In this document: positions 1 through 11,170 of the stretch, one piece after another | How positions within the stretch are numbered: the stretch's first letter is position 1 | How the letters are laid out: each line of letters opens with the position of its first letter | Source: Chionoecetes opilio | Lineage: Eukaryota; Arthropoda; Malacostraca; Decapoda; Majidae | NCBI GenBank assembly: GCA_016584305.1 | Contig: JACEEZ010006415.1 | Location: forward strand, 184,001 to 248,000 | DNA: 64,000 bases | Direction: 5' to 3' | Notes under the pieces: model-generated | Told to the model about the DNA's origin: nothing | What the model saw: the letters and a program-made list of their open reading frames with translations, nothing else | Databases searched by the model: none | Translations under genes and position numbers: made by a program

Positions 1-3000
1 GGACTGCCTGGCTGTGTGTGTAATGGTGTGGACCTGTAGACAGAGTGATGGGACTGCATGGCTGTGTGTGTAATGGTGTGGACCTGTAGACAGAGAGTGA
101 TGGGACTGCATGGCTGTGTGTGTAATGGTGTGGACAGTAGACAGAGAGTGATGGGACTGCCTGGCTGTGTGTGTAATGGTGTGGACCTGTAGACAGAGAG
201 TGATGGGACTGCATGGCTGTGTGTGTAATGGTGTGGACAGTAGACAGAGTGATGGACTGCATGGCTGTGTGTGTAATGGTGTGGACAGTAGACAGAGAGT
301 GATGGGACTGCCTGGCTGTGTGTGTAATGGTGTGGACCTGTAGACAGAGTGATGGGACTGCCTGGCTGTGTGTGTAATGGTGTGGACCTGTAGACAGAGT
401 GATGGGACTGCCTGGCTGTGTGTGTAATGGTGTGGACAGTAGACAGAGTGATGGGACTGCATGGCTGTGTGTGTAATGGTGTGGACCTGTAGACAGAGTG
501 ATGGGACTGCCTGGCTGTGTGTGTAATGGTGTGGACCTGTAGACAGAGTGATGGGACTGCCTGGCTGTGTGTGTATGGTGTGGACCTGTAGACAGAGTGA
601 TGGGACTGCCTGGCTGTGTGTGTAATGGTGTGGACCTGTAGACAGAGTGATGGGACTGCCTGGCTGTGTGTGTAATGGTGTGGACAGTAGACAGAGTGAG
701 GGACTGCCTGGCTGTGTGTGTAATGGTGTGGACCTGTAGACAGAGAGTGATGGGACTGCCTGGCTGGTGTGTAATGGTGTGGACCTGTAGACAGAGTGAT
801 GGACTGCCTGGCTGTGTGTGTAATGGTGTGGACCTGTAGACAGAGAGTGATGGGACTGCCTGGCTGTGTGTGTAATGGTGTGACCTGTAGACAGAGTGAT
901 GGGACTGCCTGGCTGTGTGTGTAATGGTGTGGACAGTAGACAGAGTGATGGGACTGCCTGGCTGTGTGGTGTAATGGTGTGGACAGTAGACAGAGTGATG
1001 GGACTGCCTGGCTGTGTGTAATGGTGTGGACAGTAGACAGAGAGTGATGGGACTGCCTGGCTGTGTGTGTAATGGTGTGGACAGTAGACAGAGAGTGATG
1101 GGACTGCATGGCTGTGTGTGTAATGGTGTGGACCTGTAGACAGAGAGTGATGGGACTGCCTGGCTGTGTGTGTAATGGTGTGGACAGTAGACAGAGAGTG
1201 ATGGGACTGCATGGCTGTGTGTGTAATGGTGTGGACAGTAGACAGAGAGTGATGGGACTGCCTGGCTGTGTGTGTAATGGTGTGGACAGTAGACAGAGAG
1301 TGATGGGACTGCCTGGCTGTGTGTGTAATGGTGTGGACAGTAGACAGAGTGATGGGACTGCATGGCTGTGTGTAATGGTGTGGACAGTAGACAGAGAGTG
1401 ATGGACTGCCTGGCTGTGTGTGTAATGGTGTGGACAGTAGACAGAGTGATGGGACTGCATGGCTGTGTGTAATGGTGTGGACAGTAGACAGAGAGTGATG
1501 GGACTGCCTGGCTGTGTGTTGTAATGGTGTGGACAGTAGACAGAGAGTGACGGGACTGCCTGGCTGTGTGTGTAATGGTGTGGACAGTAGACAGAGAGTG
1601 ACGGGACTGCCTGGCTGTGTGTGTAATGGTGTGGACCTGTAGACAGAGAGTGACGGGACTGCATGGCTGTGTGTAATGGTGTGGACAGTAGACAGAGAGT
1701 GATGGGACTGCATGCCTGTGTGTGTAATGGTGTGGACAGTAGACAGAGAGTGACGGGACTGCATGGCTGTGTGTAATGGTGTGGGACAGTAGACAGAGAG
1801 TGACGGGACTGCATGGCTGTGTTGTAATGTGTGTGGACAGTAGACAGAGTGATGGACTGCCTGGCGTGTGTGTAATGGTGTGGACAGTAGACAGAGAGTG
1901 ACGGGACTGCCTGGCTGTGTGTGTAATGGTGTGACAGTAGACGAGAGTGATGGGACTGCCTGGCTGTGTGTGTAATGGTGTGGACAGTAGACAGAGAGTG
2001 ACGGGGACTGCCTGGCTGTGTGTGTAATGGTGTGGACAGTAGACAGAGAGTGACGGACTGCCTGGCTGTGTGTGTAATGGTGTGGACCTGTAGACAGAGA
2101 GTGACGGGACTGCATGGCTGTGTGTAATGGTGTGGAGTAGACAGAGGTGATGGGACTGCATGGCTGTGTGTGTAATGGTGTGGACAGTAACAGAGAGTGA
2201 CGGGACTGCATGGCTGTGTGTAATGGTGTGGACAGTAGACAGAGAGTGACGGGACTGCATGGCTGTGTGTGTAATGGTGTGGACAGTAGACAGAGAGTGA
2301 CGGGACTGCATGGCTGTGTGTAATGGTGTGGACAGTAGACAGAGAGTGATGGGACTGCATGGCTGTGTGTGTAATGGTGTGGACCTGTAGACAGAGAGTG
2401 ATGGGACTGCATGGCTGTGTGTGTAATGGTGTGGACCTGTAGACAGAGAGTGATGGGACTGCCTGGCTGTGTGTGTAATGGTGTGGACAGTAGACGAGAG
2501 AGTGATGGGACTGCATGGTGTGTGTGTAATGGTGTGGACCTGTAGACAGAGAGTGACGGGACTGCCTGGCTGTGTGTGTAATGGTGTGGACAGTAGACAG
2601 AGAGTGATGGGACTGCATGCCTGTGTGTGTAATGGTGTGGACAGTAGACAGAGAGTGATGGGACTGCATGGCTGTGTGTGTAATGGTGTGGACAGTAGAC
2701 AGAGAGTGATGGGACTGCCTGGCTGTGTGTGTAATGGTGTGGACAGTAGACAGAGAGTGATGGGACTGCATGGCGTGTGTGTAATGGTGTGGACAGTAGA
2801 CAGAGAGTGATGGGACTGCCTGGCTGTGTGTGTAATGGTGTGGACCTGTAGACAGAGTGACGGGACTGCATGGCTGTGTGTGTAATGGTGTGGACCTGTA
2901 GACAGAGTGATGGGACTGCCTGGCTGTGTGTGTAATGGTGTGGACAGTAGACAGAGAGTGACGGGACTGCCTGGCTGTGTGTGTAATGGTGTGGACAGTA

Positions 3001-6000
3001 GACAGAGTGATGGGACTGCATGGCTGTGTGTGTAATGGTGTGGACAGTAGACAGAGAGTGATGGGACTGCTGGCTGTGTGTGTAATGGTGTGGACCTGTA
3101 GACAGAGTGTGATGGGACTGCCTGGCTGTGTGTGTAATGGTGTGGACCTGTAGACAGAGTGACGGGACTGCATGGCTGTGTGTGTAATGGTGTGGACCTG
3201 TAGACAGAGAGTGATGGGACTGCCATGGCTGTGTGTGTAATGGTGTGGACAGTAGACAGAGTGTGATGGGACTGCATGGCTGTGTGTGTAATGGTGTGGA
3301 CCTGTAGACAGAGAGTGACGGGACTGCCTGGCTGTGTGTGTAATGGTGTGGACCTGTAGACAGAGAGTGATGGGACTGCATGGCTGTGTGTAATGGTGTG
3401 GACCTGTAGACAGAGAGTGATGGGACTGCATGGCTGTGTGTTGTAATGGTGTGGACCTGTAGACAGAGAGTGACGGGACTGCCTGGCTGTGTGGTAATGG
3501 TGTGTGACAGTAGACAGAGAGTGATGGGACTGCCTGGCTGTGTGTGTATGGTGTGGACCTGTAGACAGAGAGTGATGGGACTGCATGGCTGTGTGTAATG
3601 GTGTGGACCTGTAGACAGAGAGTGACGGGACTGCATGGCTGTGTGTGTAATGGTGTGGACAGTAGACAGAGTGATGGGACTGCATGGCTGTGTGTGTATG
3701 GTGTGGACCTGTAGACAGAGTGATGGGACTGCCTGGCTGTGTGTGTAATGTGTGGACAGTAGACAAGAGTGATGGGACTGCATGGCTGTGTGTGTAATGG
3801 TGTGGACCTGTAGACAGAGTGATGGGACTGCATGGCTGTGTGTGTAATGGTGTGGACAGTAGACAGAGTGATGGGACTGCATGGCTGTGTGTGTAATGGT
3901 GTGGACCTGTAGACAGAGAGTGATGGGACTGCCTGGCTGTGTGTGTAATGGTGTGGACAGTAGACAGAGAGTGATGGGACTGCCTGGCTGTGTGTGTAAT
4001 GGTGTGGACCTGTAGACAGAGAGTGATGGGACTGCATGGCTGTGTGTGTAATGGTGTGGACCTGTAGACAGAGAGTGATGGGACTGCCTGGCTGTGTGTA
4101 ATGGTGTGGACAGTAGACAGAGAGTGATGGGACTGCATGGCTGTGTGTGTAATGGTGTGGACAGTAGACAGAGAGTGATGGGACTGCATGGCTGTGTGTG
4201 TAATGGTGTGGACAGTAGACAGAGTGATGGGACTGCATGGCTGTGTGTGTAATGTGTGGACCTGTAGACAGAGTGATGGGACTGCATGGCTGTGTGTGTA
4301 ATGGTGTGGATCTGTAGACAGAGTGATGGGACTGCATGGCTGTGTGTGTAATGGTGTGGACCTGTAGACAGAGAGTGACGGGACTGCATGGCTGTGTGTG
4401 TAATGGTGTGGACAGTAGACAGAGAGTGATGGGACTGCCTGGCTGTGTGTGTAATGGTGTGGACAGTAGACAGAGAGTGATGGGACTGCATGGCTGTGTG
4501 TGTAATGGTGTGGACAGTAGACAGAGAGTGATGGGACTGCCTGGCTGTGTGTGTAATGGTGTGGACAGTAGACAGAGAGTGATGGGACTGCCTGGCTGTG
4601 TGTGTAATGGTGTGGACAGTAGACAGAGTGATGGGACTGGCCTGGCTGTGTGTGTAATGGTGTGGACAGTAGACAGAGAGTGACGGGACTGCCTGGCTGT
4701 GTGTGTAATGGTGTGGACCTGTAGACAGAGTGATGGGACTGCCTGGCTGTGTGTGTAATGGTGTGGACTGTAGACAGAGAGTGATGGGACTGCCTGGCTG
4801 TGTGTGTAATGGTGTGGGACCTGTAGACAGAGTGATGGGACTGCATGCTGTGTGTGTAATGGTGTGGACCTGTAGACAGAGAGTGATGGACTGCATGGCT
4901 GTGTGTAATGGTGTGGACAGTAGACAGAGTGATGGGACTGCATGGCTGTGTGTGTAATGGTGTGGACCTGTAGACAGAGTGACGGGACTGCCTGGCTGTG
5001 TGTGAATGGTGTGGACCTGTAGACAGAGTGATGGGACTGCCTGGCTGTGTGTGTAATGGTGTGGACCTGTAGACAGAGTGATGGGACTGCATGGCTGTGT
5101 GTGTAATGGTGTGGACAGTAGACAGAGTGATGGGACTGCCGGCTGTGTGTGTAATGGTGGGACCTGTAGACAGAGTGATGGGACTGCATGGCTGTGTGTG
5201 TAATGGTGTGGACCTGTAGACAGAGTGATGGACTGCATGGCTGTGTGTGTAATGGTGTGGACAGTAGACAGAGATGATGGGACTGCATGGCTGTGTGTAA
5301 TGGTGTGGACAGTAGACGAGAGTGATGGGACTGCCTGGCTGTGTGTGTAATGGTGTGGACAGTAGACAGAGAGTGATGGGACTGCCTGGCTGTGTGTAAT
5401 GGTGTGGACAGTAGACAGAGAGTGATGGGACTGCCTGGCGTGTGTGTGTAATGGTGTGGACAGTAGACAGAGTGACGGACTGCCTGGCTGTGTGTGTAAT
5501 GGTGTGGACAGTAGACAGAGTGATGGGACTGCCTGGCTGTGTGTGTAATGGTGTGGACAGTAGACAGAGTGATGGGACTGCATGGCTGTGTGTGTAATGG
5601 TGTGGACAGTAGACAGAGTGACGGGACTGCATGGCTGTGTGTGTAATGGTGTGGACAGTAGACAGAGTGATGGGACTGCCTGGCTGTGTGTGTAATGGTG
5701 TGGACAGTAGACAGAGTGATGGGACTGCATGGCTGTGTGTGTAATGGTGTGGACAGTAGACAGAGTGACGGGACTGCATGGCTGTGTGTAATGGTGTGGA
5801 CCGTAGACAGAGTGATGGGACTGCATGGCTGTGTGTAATGGTGTGGACAGTAGACAGAGTGATGGGACTGCATGGCTGTGTGTGTAATGGTGTGGACAGT
5901 AGACAGAGAGTGATGGGACTGCCTGGCTGTTGTGTAATGGTGTGGACAGTAGACAGAGAGTGATGGGACTGCTGGCTGTGTGTGTAATGGTGTGGACAGT

Positions 6001-6725
6001 AGACAGAGTGATGGGACTGCATGGCTGTGTGTGTAATGGTGTGGACAGTAGACAGAGTGATGGGACTGCATGGCTGTGTGTGTAATGGTGTGGACAGTAG
6101 ACAGAGTGACGGGACTGCATGGCTGTGTGTAATGGTGTGGACAGTAGACAGAGTGATGGGACTGCATGGCTGTGTGTGTAATGGTGTGGACCGTAGACAG
6201 AGTGATGGGACTGCCTGGCTGTGTGTAATGGTGTGGACGTAGACAGAGTGATGGGACTGCATGGCTGTGTGTGGTAATGGTGTGGACAGTAGACAGAGAG
6301 TGATGGGACTGCCTGGCTGTGTGTGTAATGGTGTGGACAGTAGACAGAGTGATGGGACTGCATGGCTGTGGTGTAATGGTTGGTGGACAGTAGACAGAGA
6401 GTGACGGGACTGCATGGCTGTGTGTGTAATGGTGTGGACCTGTAGACAGAGATGATGGGACTGCATGGCTGTGTGTGTATGGTGTGGACCTGTAGACAGA
6501 GAGGTGATGGGACTGCATGGCTGTGTGTGTAATGGTGTGGACCTGTAGACAGAGAGTGATGGGACTGCATGGCTGTGTGTGTAATGGTGTGGACCTGTAG
6601 ACAGAGAGTGATGGGACTGCATGGCTGTGTGTGTAATGGTGTGGACAGTAGACAGAGTGATGGGACTGCATGGCTGTGTGTGTAATGGTGTGGACAGTAG
6701 ACAGAGTGATGGGACTGCATGGCTG
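1..6725. repeat. ~50-bp minisatellite, about 130 copies
   Basis: The whole stretch is a head-to-tail array of a unit near 50 bp that reads GATGGGACTGCCTGGCTGTG, then a TG-rich middle, then GTAGACAGAG. Units differ at a few recurrent sites: CATGG or CCTGG, GGACCTGTAGAC or GGACAGTAGAC, GAG or GAGAG, GATGGG or GACGGG, so each copy carries a small variant code. Many 1-nt indels are present. The array runs off the left edge and stops about 5 bases from the splice donor of the UBE2J2 exon, so it lies in that gene's intron. The plus-strand reading frames inside it (60-115 aa, repeating a GLPGCVCNGVDSRQ motif) are repeat artefacts and are not annotated. Confidence 0.97.
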
Positions 6726-6735
6726 CCAGACTCAC

Positions 6736-6851
6736 CACTCCAGGATGTTGGAGGGCAGGGGCTCGGCGGTCACATAAGGCACGGGGTCACGCTTGACGCG
6801 CATGTAATCAGCCCGCAGTCGCGCAGATGCTGTACCAGACGGCTTGGACAT
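6736..6851 (-). CDS. UBE2J2: UBE2J2-like ubiquitin-conjugating enzyme E2, first coding exon (partial gene)
   Basis: The minus strand encodes 38 residues from ATG (6851-6849) plus two bases of the next codon, ending at a GTGAGT donor (6735-6730). The peptide runs from MSKPSGTASARLRADYMR through RDPVPY to AEPLPSNILE, with the split codon starting TG (Trp in the family). This matches the N-terminus of UBE2J2, the ER-membrane-anchored E2 of ER-associated degradation, where RLKQDYLR, KKDPVPYI and AEPLPSNILEW are conserved. An acceptor (TTTTCCCACAG) starts the exon at 6865, so 14 nt of 5' UTR precede the ATG. The catalytic UBC core and C-terminal membrane anchor must be in exons to the left, outside the window. 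The 50-bp minisatellite begins immediately inside the following intron. Identity is known-family homology judged by eye. Confidence 0.88.
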
Positions 6852-6864
6852 CCCTTATTGATAT

Positions 6865-6890
6865 TCTGTGGGAAAACACAACCAAACATC
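6865..6890 (-). promoter_or_regulatory. UBE2J2: 3' splice site of the UBE2J2 start exon
   Basis: On the minus strand TTGGTTGTGTTTTCCCACAG is followed by AATATCAATAAGGG and then the start codon. The pyrimidine tract plus CACAG is a good acceptor. The same segment is the founder-like copy of the 38-bp repeat array at 7110-7399. Confidence 0.7.
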
Positions 6891-6895
6891 CCTTA

Positions 6896-7109
6896 TTAGC
6901 CCCTTCACGCCCAGATCTTTCCTTTGCTATATAAAAAATTGTATGTTGTTCTGCATAAAATTACTTAAAGTTGCTCAATATACCAAATTAGTAAGTCGTT
7001 AAGGATACTAAACAGGTCATATCTATAAAATATTGCTTATATTCACTAAAAATCGTCTAATGATATCCAAATTACAATGGAAATTACGTTCTGGGTCTCA
7101 AGGGGTTAA
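6896..7109 (+). mobile_element. piggyBac-like MITE, copy 1
   Basis: The ends read CCCCTTCACGCCCAGATC and TCTGGGTCTCAAGGGG, inverted relative to each other, flanked by TTAG on the left and TTAA on the right. TTAA targets and CCC-starting termini are the hallmark of piggyBac elements; the ~205-bp body has no coding capacity. Removing it restores a unit of the 38-bp splice-acceptor repeat, so it inserted into that array. Confidence 0.75.
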
Positions 7110-7399
7110 TATTCTGTGGGAAAATACAACCAAACATCCCTTATTGATAGTCTGTGGGAAAATACAACCAAACATCCCTTATTGATAGTCTGTGGGAAAA
7201 TACAACCAAACATCCCTTATTGATAGTCTGTGGGAAAATACAACCAAACATCCCGTATTGATAGTCTGTGGGAAAATACAACCAAACATCCCTTATTGAT
7301 AGTCTGTGGGAAAATACAACCAAACATCCCTTATTGATAGTCTGTGGGAAAATACAACCAAACATCCCTTATTGATAGTCTGTGGGAAAATACAACCAA
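7110..7399 (-). repeat. 38-bp tandem array of splice-acceptor copies upstream of UBE2J2 exon
   Basis: About eight units of 38 bp (GATAGTCTGTGGG spaced exactly 38 bases at 7146, 7184, 7222, 7260, 7298, 7336 and 7374, plus the variant at 7108). Read on the minus strand each unit contains a pyrimidine tract with TTTTCCCACAG, then ACTATCAATAAGGG and an ATG. This is the same order as the real UBE2J2 acceptor, short leader and start codon at 6849-6885. A 74-codon minus frame (7141-7365) is only read-through of the repeat. Confidence 0.93.
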
Positions 7400-7930
7400 T
7401 ATGATTACATTTTTCAATATACATACACTATCTTGACAGTGATACAGCAAGCAGGTGTGGGACTGGCTGAGACGCTGCTGTAACAATGAAGCTGATAATT
7501 ATAATCTACCTTTTTCCAGGCTTCTTTACGTACGTATCTACTTATGGGTTAAGCCACAAATGTCTGTCTATGCCTCGGCTGAAACCAGGGACTCTGGATT
7601 TGCATTTATGAATACTGATCAATGAAGCAAAGAATGTTTTATGGTGGGTTGAGCTATATCACTTTTTTTCCGTATGGGTCAATCACTTAATTTTTTGGTT
7701 GGAGGGGAAAACTAATCATGGTTTTGAGAATAAACCTATTCAATATGCTAGCTGTGTCAAGATGAGCACTGTTAACATACTCAACCAGTTGAATTAAGTT
7801 AACAACTCATAGAATAAATATATCACCTAAAATCTGATGTTTTTACAACTTCTGCAAAGCACAGGGAGAATCATATGACCTTCAATCCTTAGAAAAGTAA
7901 TTGATTTTGTCAAGAAACAATTTCTGGTAA
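7400..7930. other. No recognised feature (non-coding)
   Basis: AT-rich sequence between the 38-bp array and the next MITE. No exon, RNA gene or repeat was recognised. It would lie in a 5' intron or upstream region of UBE2J2. Confidence 0.5.
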
Positions 7931-8232
7931 ATATTCCGCAGGAGTTGGCGGCGCCAGCCACCCGGGCAATCGTGCACCATCAAATTAGTTTTTTTTTTAA
8001 ATCTAAATAACTCAACAAAACCTAACCCAAACCTACCTAAGCCTAACATAACCTAAACCAAACCTTAACATAGCCAAAATCTAGCCTAACCAAACCTAGC
8101 AATTATTATATGAAAATCAGTTATATTTTTGGTTTCCGGAAGTGAATAACTACTGCACAATATACTGAGCCGAAAATATTGAGAAAAAGTAGGTTGTAAG
8201 GCCTGCGGAGCCCGCCAATTCCTGCGGAATAT
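7931..8232. mobile_element. Harbinger-like MITE (TAA-flanked)
   Basis: Terminal inverted repeats ATATTCCGCAGGAGTTGGCG and, reversed, ATATTCCGCAGGAATTGGCG bound a 302-bp non-coding element with TAA on both sides (7928-7930 and 8233-8235). A 3-bp TAA duplication is typical of PIF/Harbinger. The interior is rich in CCTAA-like motifs. Confidence 0.6.
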
Positions 8233-9082
8233 TAATCCAATTGCCACATTATTGAAAATGAACAAGGATCAAAATTTATCAGGAAATAAAGTTTCACCCT
8301 AAATAGAGCGGGGCACTGAGACACCAAATACGGGTGGCAAATGAATGGTTCTACTGCAGCTTAATGCATTACAAGGCACTTAGATATAACCATCCTCAAC
8401 TTGTAGATCGGACCATTTCCAGCATTTCTAACCCCTACAACACCCGTCGGAAATGTACAATAGCAGAGGGGTCTGGGGGGGCGAATACCCCCCAGCGAGG
8501 TTAAGATATGTATTCAATGCCCAGGCTAGGGTAGTTAACTAACAGGGGAGGGGGGTATGTTATCTAGGGTCCAGTTATGTCAGGAAAGCATTGGTCAATA
8601 AGGAGTATTGTACTAAACTGCAATTTTGGTAAAATTTTGGTAGTGGGCTTTCACCGATTTCGGAGCCAAAACTTAGTTTTCCTGAATAGTTTTGATGTGT
8701 ATTGAACAAATCTGGCACTTGTTTTTGACGGAAATATAATTTTTTTTAAACCAGTGTAGGGGAATTTCTGCCCCGCCCCTCCCGGCCTGCCCCGCAAACC
8801 TTGCTCCTCTTTTCACTGCCATAGTATTGATAGTTTTCTAATTTTTTTCTTAATATCATCTGTTACTAAACCAAACCCCACTTCTAACCTGACCTAACCT
8901 GATTTAACCTACTAATGAAACCGTTTCTGGCTGAAATAACGGAATATTTTTGGTAGTAGTACATGTAACGCCATTATTATTCAATTGCACTATTGGAAAT
9001 GGGTTTCAAAAGACTCAGAATGCAGAAATCTACACAATGATGTAGGCAATCCTAGGACTTTTGAAAGCCCACTACCGGGTAT
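8233..9082. other. No recognised gene (intergenic/intronic)
   Basis: Non-coding sequence with short TTTTTT and CCTAACCT runs and a G-rich patch near 8470-8560. No open frame or family signature is supported. Confidence 0.5.
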
Positions 9083-10115
9083 TATTTTACACTAGGACCG
9101 AAATCTCTCTATGAGCTTCCGTCGCAAATCCTTAATTTTGGAGATAAATGACATGTTGTTCATAGGGAGGCGAGAGACAAGTGTTTACGTGCGCCTCACT
9201 CTTCTTCCTCTTGTGACCTGCATCGCCTCTGTTCTTCCCTTGCCATGGACACTTTTTTTTAATGCAGATTTGGCTTTACTTAGGAGGTTAAAGCGTGAGA
9301 TTAGGTTAGGTTAGTTTAGTGAGTCAATAGGGGGGGGGTTAGGTTAGTTTAATTGGATCACCTGAAGAACCGTCACCCCAGGATATCCCACCTGAAGTAC
9401 AGTCACCCCAGCCCACAGTGAATGTAATTTATAAAATTAGAATAACAAATATATTCCTTTGTGTTATGCATTTTGAAAGTTTAAAGAAAGAATTAAGAGT
9501 AATATACAGTGTTCCAAAATACAACATACATTATAATTTACTCGGCATTCCAAAATACAGTACATGATACATATTACACAGGGTACTGAACAGCAATTTG
9601 TTGGCATAAAATTTGAAGAGGATTATCAAAAAAACGACCATGCCACATGAATTCCTGAAGGTAAAAAAATAAAAAGCTTCGTTTGCAGCCATGCAAGGTC
9701 TTGATGCAACTCTTGTGTTTGTTCCAATATGATGCAATCGTTGGTGTGTGCACACCAGTGTTCACATCCACAAAATTGCCTGAGTGGTTTACAGTTCTGT
9801 GCGTGTATATAAGACCAAGCTAGACCACTTGGAAGGTGAAGTCAGGTCAGGTCTTGACCCCACCTGAAGAACTGTCACCCCAGGATATCCCACCTGAAGA
9901 ACCGTCACCCTACCAAACTTTGGGGTGACGTATCTTCAGGTGATCCGTTTAATTTTCATATCTCCTATACACTCCTTCCTATTAAAAACATCTTTTATCT
10001 CCGAAAGTAGTGATTTCCGACGGAAGCTCATAAAGAGAATGTTTCTTAGAATCCATTAAGGTGAACAGAAACCATAGTCCCAATTGTGTAAGGAGTTTCG
10101 GTCCTAGTGTAAAAA
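9083..10115. mobile_element. TIR DNA element, family A copy 1 (carries a nested insertion)
   Basis: The left end reads TTTTACACTAGGACCGAAA and the right end TTTCGGTCCTAGTGTAAAAA. Both ends are followed inward by a conserved TATGAGCTTCCGTCG motif and a GGAGATAAA segment. The same element recurs in reverse at 42184-42934. The middle is interrupted by a separate hAT-like element (9355-9946). No transposase frame was seen, so it is non-autonomous. Confidence 0.7.
9355..9946. mobile_element. hAT-like element nested in family A element
   Basis: Inverted ends GGATCACCTGAAGAACCGTC and, reversed, GGATCACCTGAAGATACGTC enclose 592 bp. The flanking 8-bp sequence GTTTAATT is perfectly duplicated (9347-9354 and 9947-9954), the target-site length used by hAT transposons. 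Sub-terminal copies of the CACCTGAAGAAC motif recur inside both ends. No transposase is present; the minus frames of 65-74 aa inside are not recognised. Confidence 0.75.
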
Positions 10116-10680
10116 TGCACCCACTACCGAACTAACACCGCCGTTTTATCAATTAATCTTAGCCCTTGGTCCCCTAAATCCTACAATGACTACACCGTCA
10201 GCCTCACACACGCCCCCGCACTCACCCACCTGACAAATGTTTCCTGTGTGTGTGTTGCCTTTGACGCAATCTACCCAAGACTCATCCCTTCTGCTGGTGC
10301 TCAGTTGGCCGTCATCACCACTACGGCAGCAACACATGGGGCAGCGCAGGGCGGGGTGGCCATTCTTATCAGCAAAATGGTTCTCTTCGGTACTGTTGTT
10401 TACGTTGTGTGTCTGTGTCAGCTGAGGGAGGGCCGAGGCTGCTGCGCGTACTCAAGGCCACCGTGGCACCCTGGGCTAACCGTATTAATAATGTCTATAT
10501 CAGAAAGAAAACACAGTTATAAATGACATCAAACAATAAAGATTCTATAAAAAAAATGTGGAAGCTACGGTAGGGGAAAATAAACATGAATGATGAAACA
10601 CGGTGACGTTCCAAAGGCTACCTGACTCATATCTTTTTATGAATCATTTCACAACTAATCACTGAGTGGTGTTCTTTTCA
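10116..10680. other. No recognised gene
   Basis: Mixed-composition sequence with several overlapping frames of 60-90 codons on both strands (10149-10526). None shows family motifs, conserved splice signals or a codon pattern that favours one strand. Confidence 0.4.
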
Positions 10681-10689
10681 TACTGTTTC

Positions 10690-11056
10690 CCGCGGCCTGT
10701 ACTGCTTCCACGTATTTAGTGCTATATAGAGTGGTGAGGAAGGCGAGATCGACCTCCACCCCACGAGGAGCAGCCTGACGAAGGAGCCGCCGTGACGCTC
10801 CCGCCGCGCAGTGCGTAGCGGCGACCACAGGCACAGGGCACCACAACACTGCACGGGACCTGTTCACCTGCACCCCCGCCTACCTGACGTCATATTATTC
10901 GTCACCGTCATCAAAGTTGAATGGTGAAAGTGTTGGCACGGGAGGCAGGTGCTGTACCTCACAGTGTCGTGTTGAGCGGCGACAGGTGGGCAGTGGGGCA
11001 GTGTTGAGGGCCGCGAGGGGAGCGCTCCGAGTCACCTGCAGTCGAGGTGTGAGGTG
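10690..11056 (+). promoter_or_regulatory. GC-rich divergent promoter region, UBE2J2/TMEM256
   Basis: This GC-rich stretch, unlike its AT-rich surroundings, precedes the TMEM256 start codon and lies on the upstream side of the minus-strand UBE2J2 gene. It contains a perfect palindromic CRE, TGACGTCA, at 10885-10892, about 165 bases upstream of the TMEM256 ATG. A TATA-like TATATAG lies near 10724. Transcription starts cannot be located from sequence alone, and use by both genes is inference from geometry. Confidence 0.45.
10885..10892. promoter_or_regulatory. CRE-like site TGACGTCA
   Basis: Perfect 8-bp consensus for CREB/ATF binding in the GC-rich region upstream of TMEM256. Function is inferred from the motif and its position. 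Confidence 0.4.
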
Positions 11057-11170
11057 ATGGGTGGTGACGGCTACAGCTGGCTGTGGAACAACCCTGTGAC
11101 GCGGGAGGTGGCCAGGTGCCCCAAGAAGCTGGGCGACCTGGTGTGGGGCAGCAACCATCACCACAGGCCC
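11057..11170 (+). CDS. TMEM256: TMEM256 homolog, exon 1
   Basis: Transmembrane protein 256 (DUF423 family), a small multi-pass membrane protein of unclear molecular function found in animals and bacteria. Four coding exons, 11057-11170, 19331-19475, 20294-20412 and 33506-33649, join in frame to 173 residues; every junction has GT-AG and the phases match (0, 1, 0). Exon 1 encodes 38 residues (MGGDGYSWLWNNPVTRE...), a longer N-terminus than the ~113-aa human protein but like arthropod homologs. The DUF423 core starts near residue 65. Intron 3 is over 13 kb because of a 12-kb insertion. The ATG was chosen because it is the first in frame in the GC-rich upstream exon and leads to a GTGAGT donor; this exon is the least certain of the four. 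Confidence 0.7.

Noticed and set aside
1..6725. CRISPR array
   Set aside because: Units are contiguous with no unique spacers, and the setting is a eukaryotic intron.
10655..11164. Minus frames of 72 and 89 codons in the GC-rich promoter region
   Set aside because: GC content alone keeps them open; no family match, and they overlap the likely promoter and 5' UTR.
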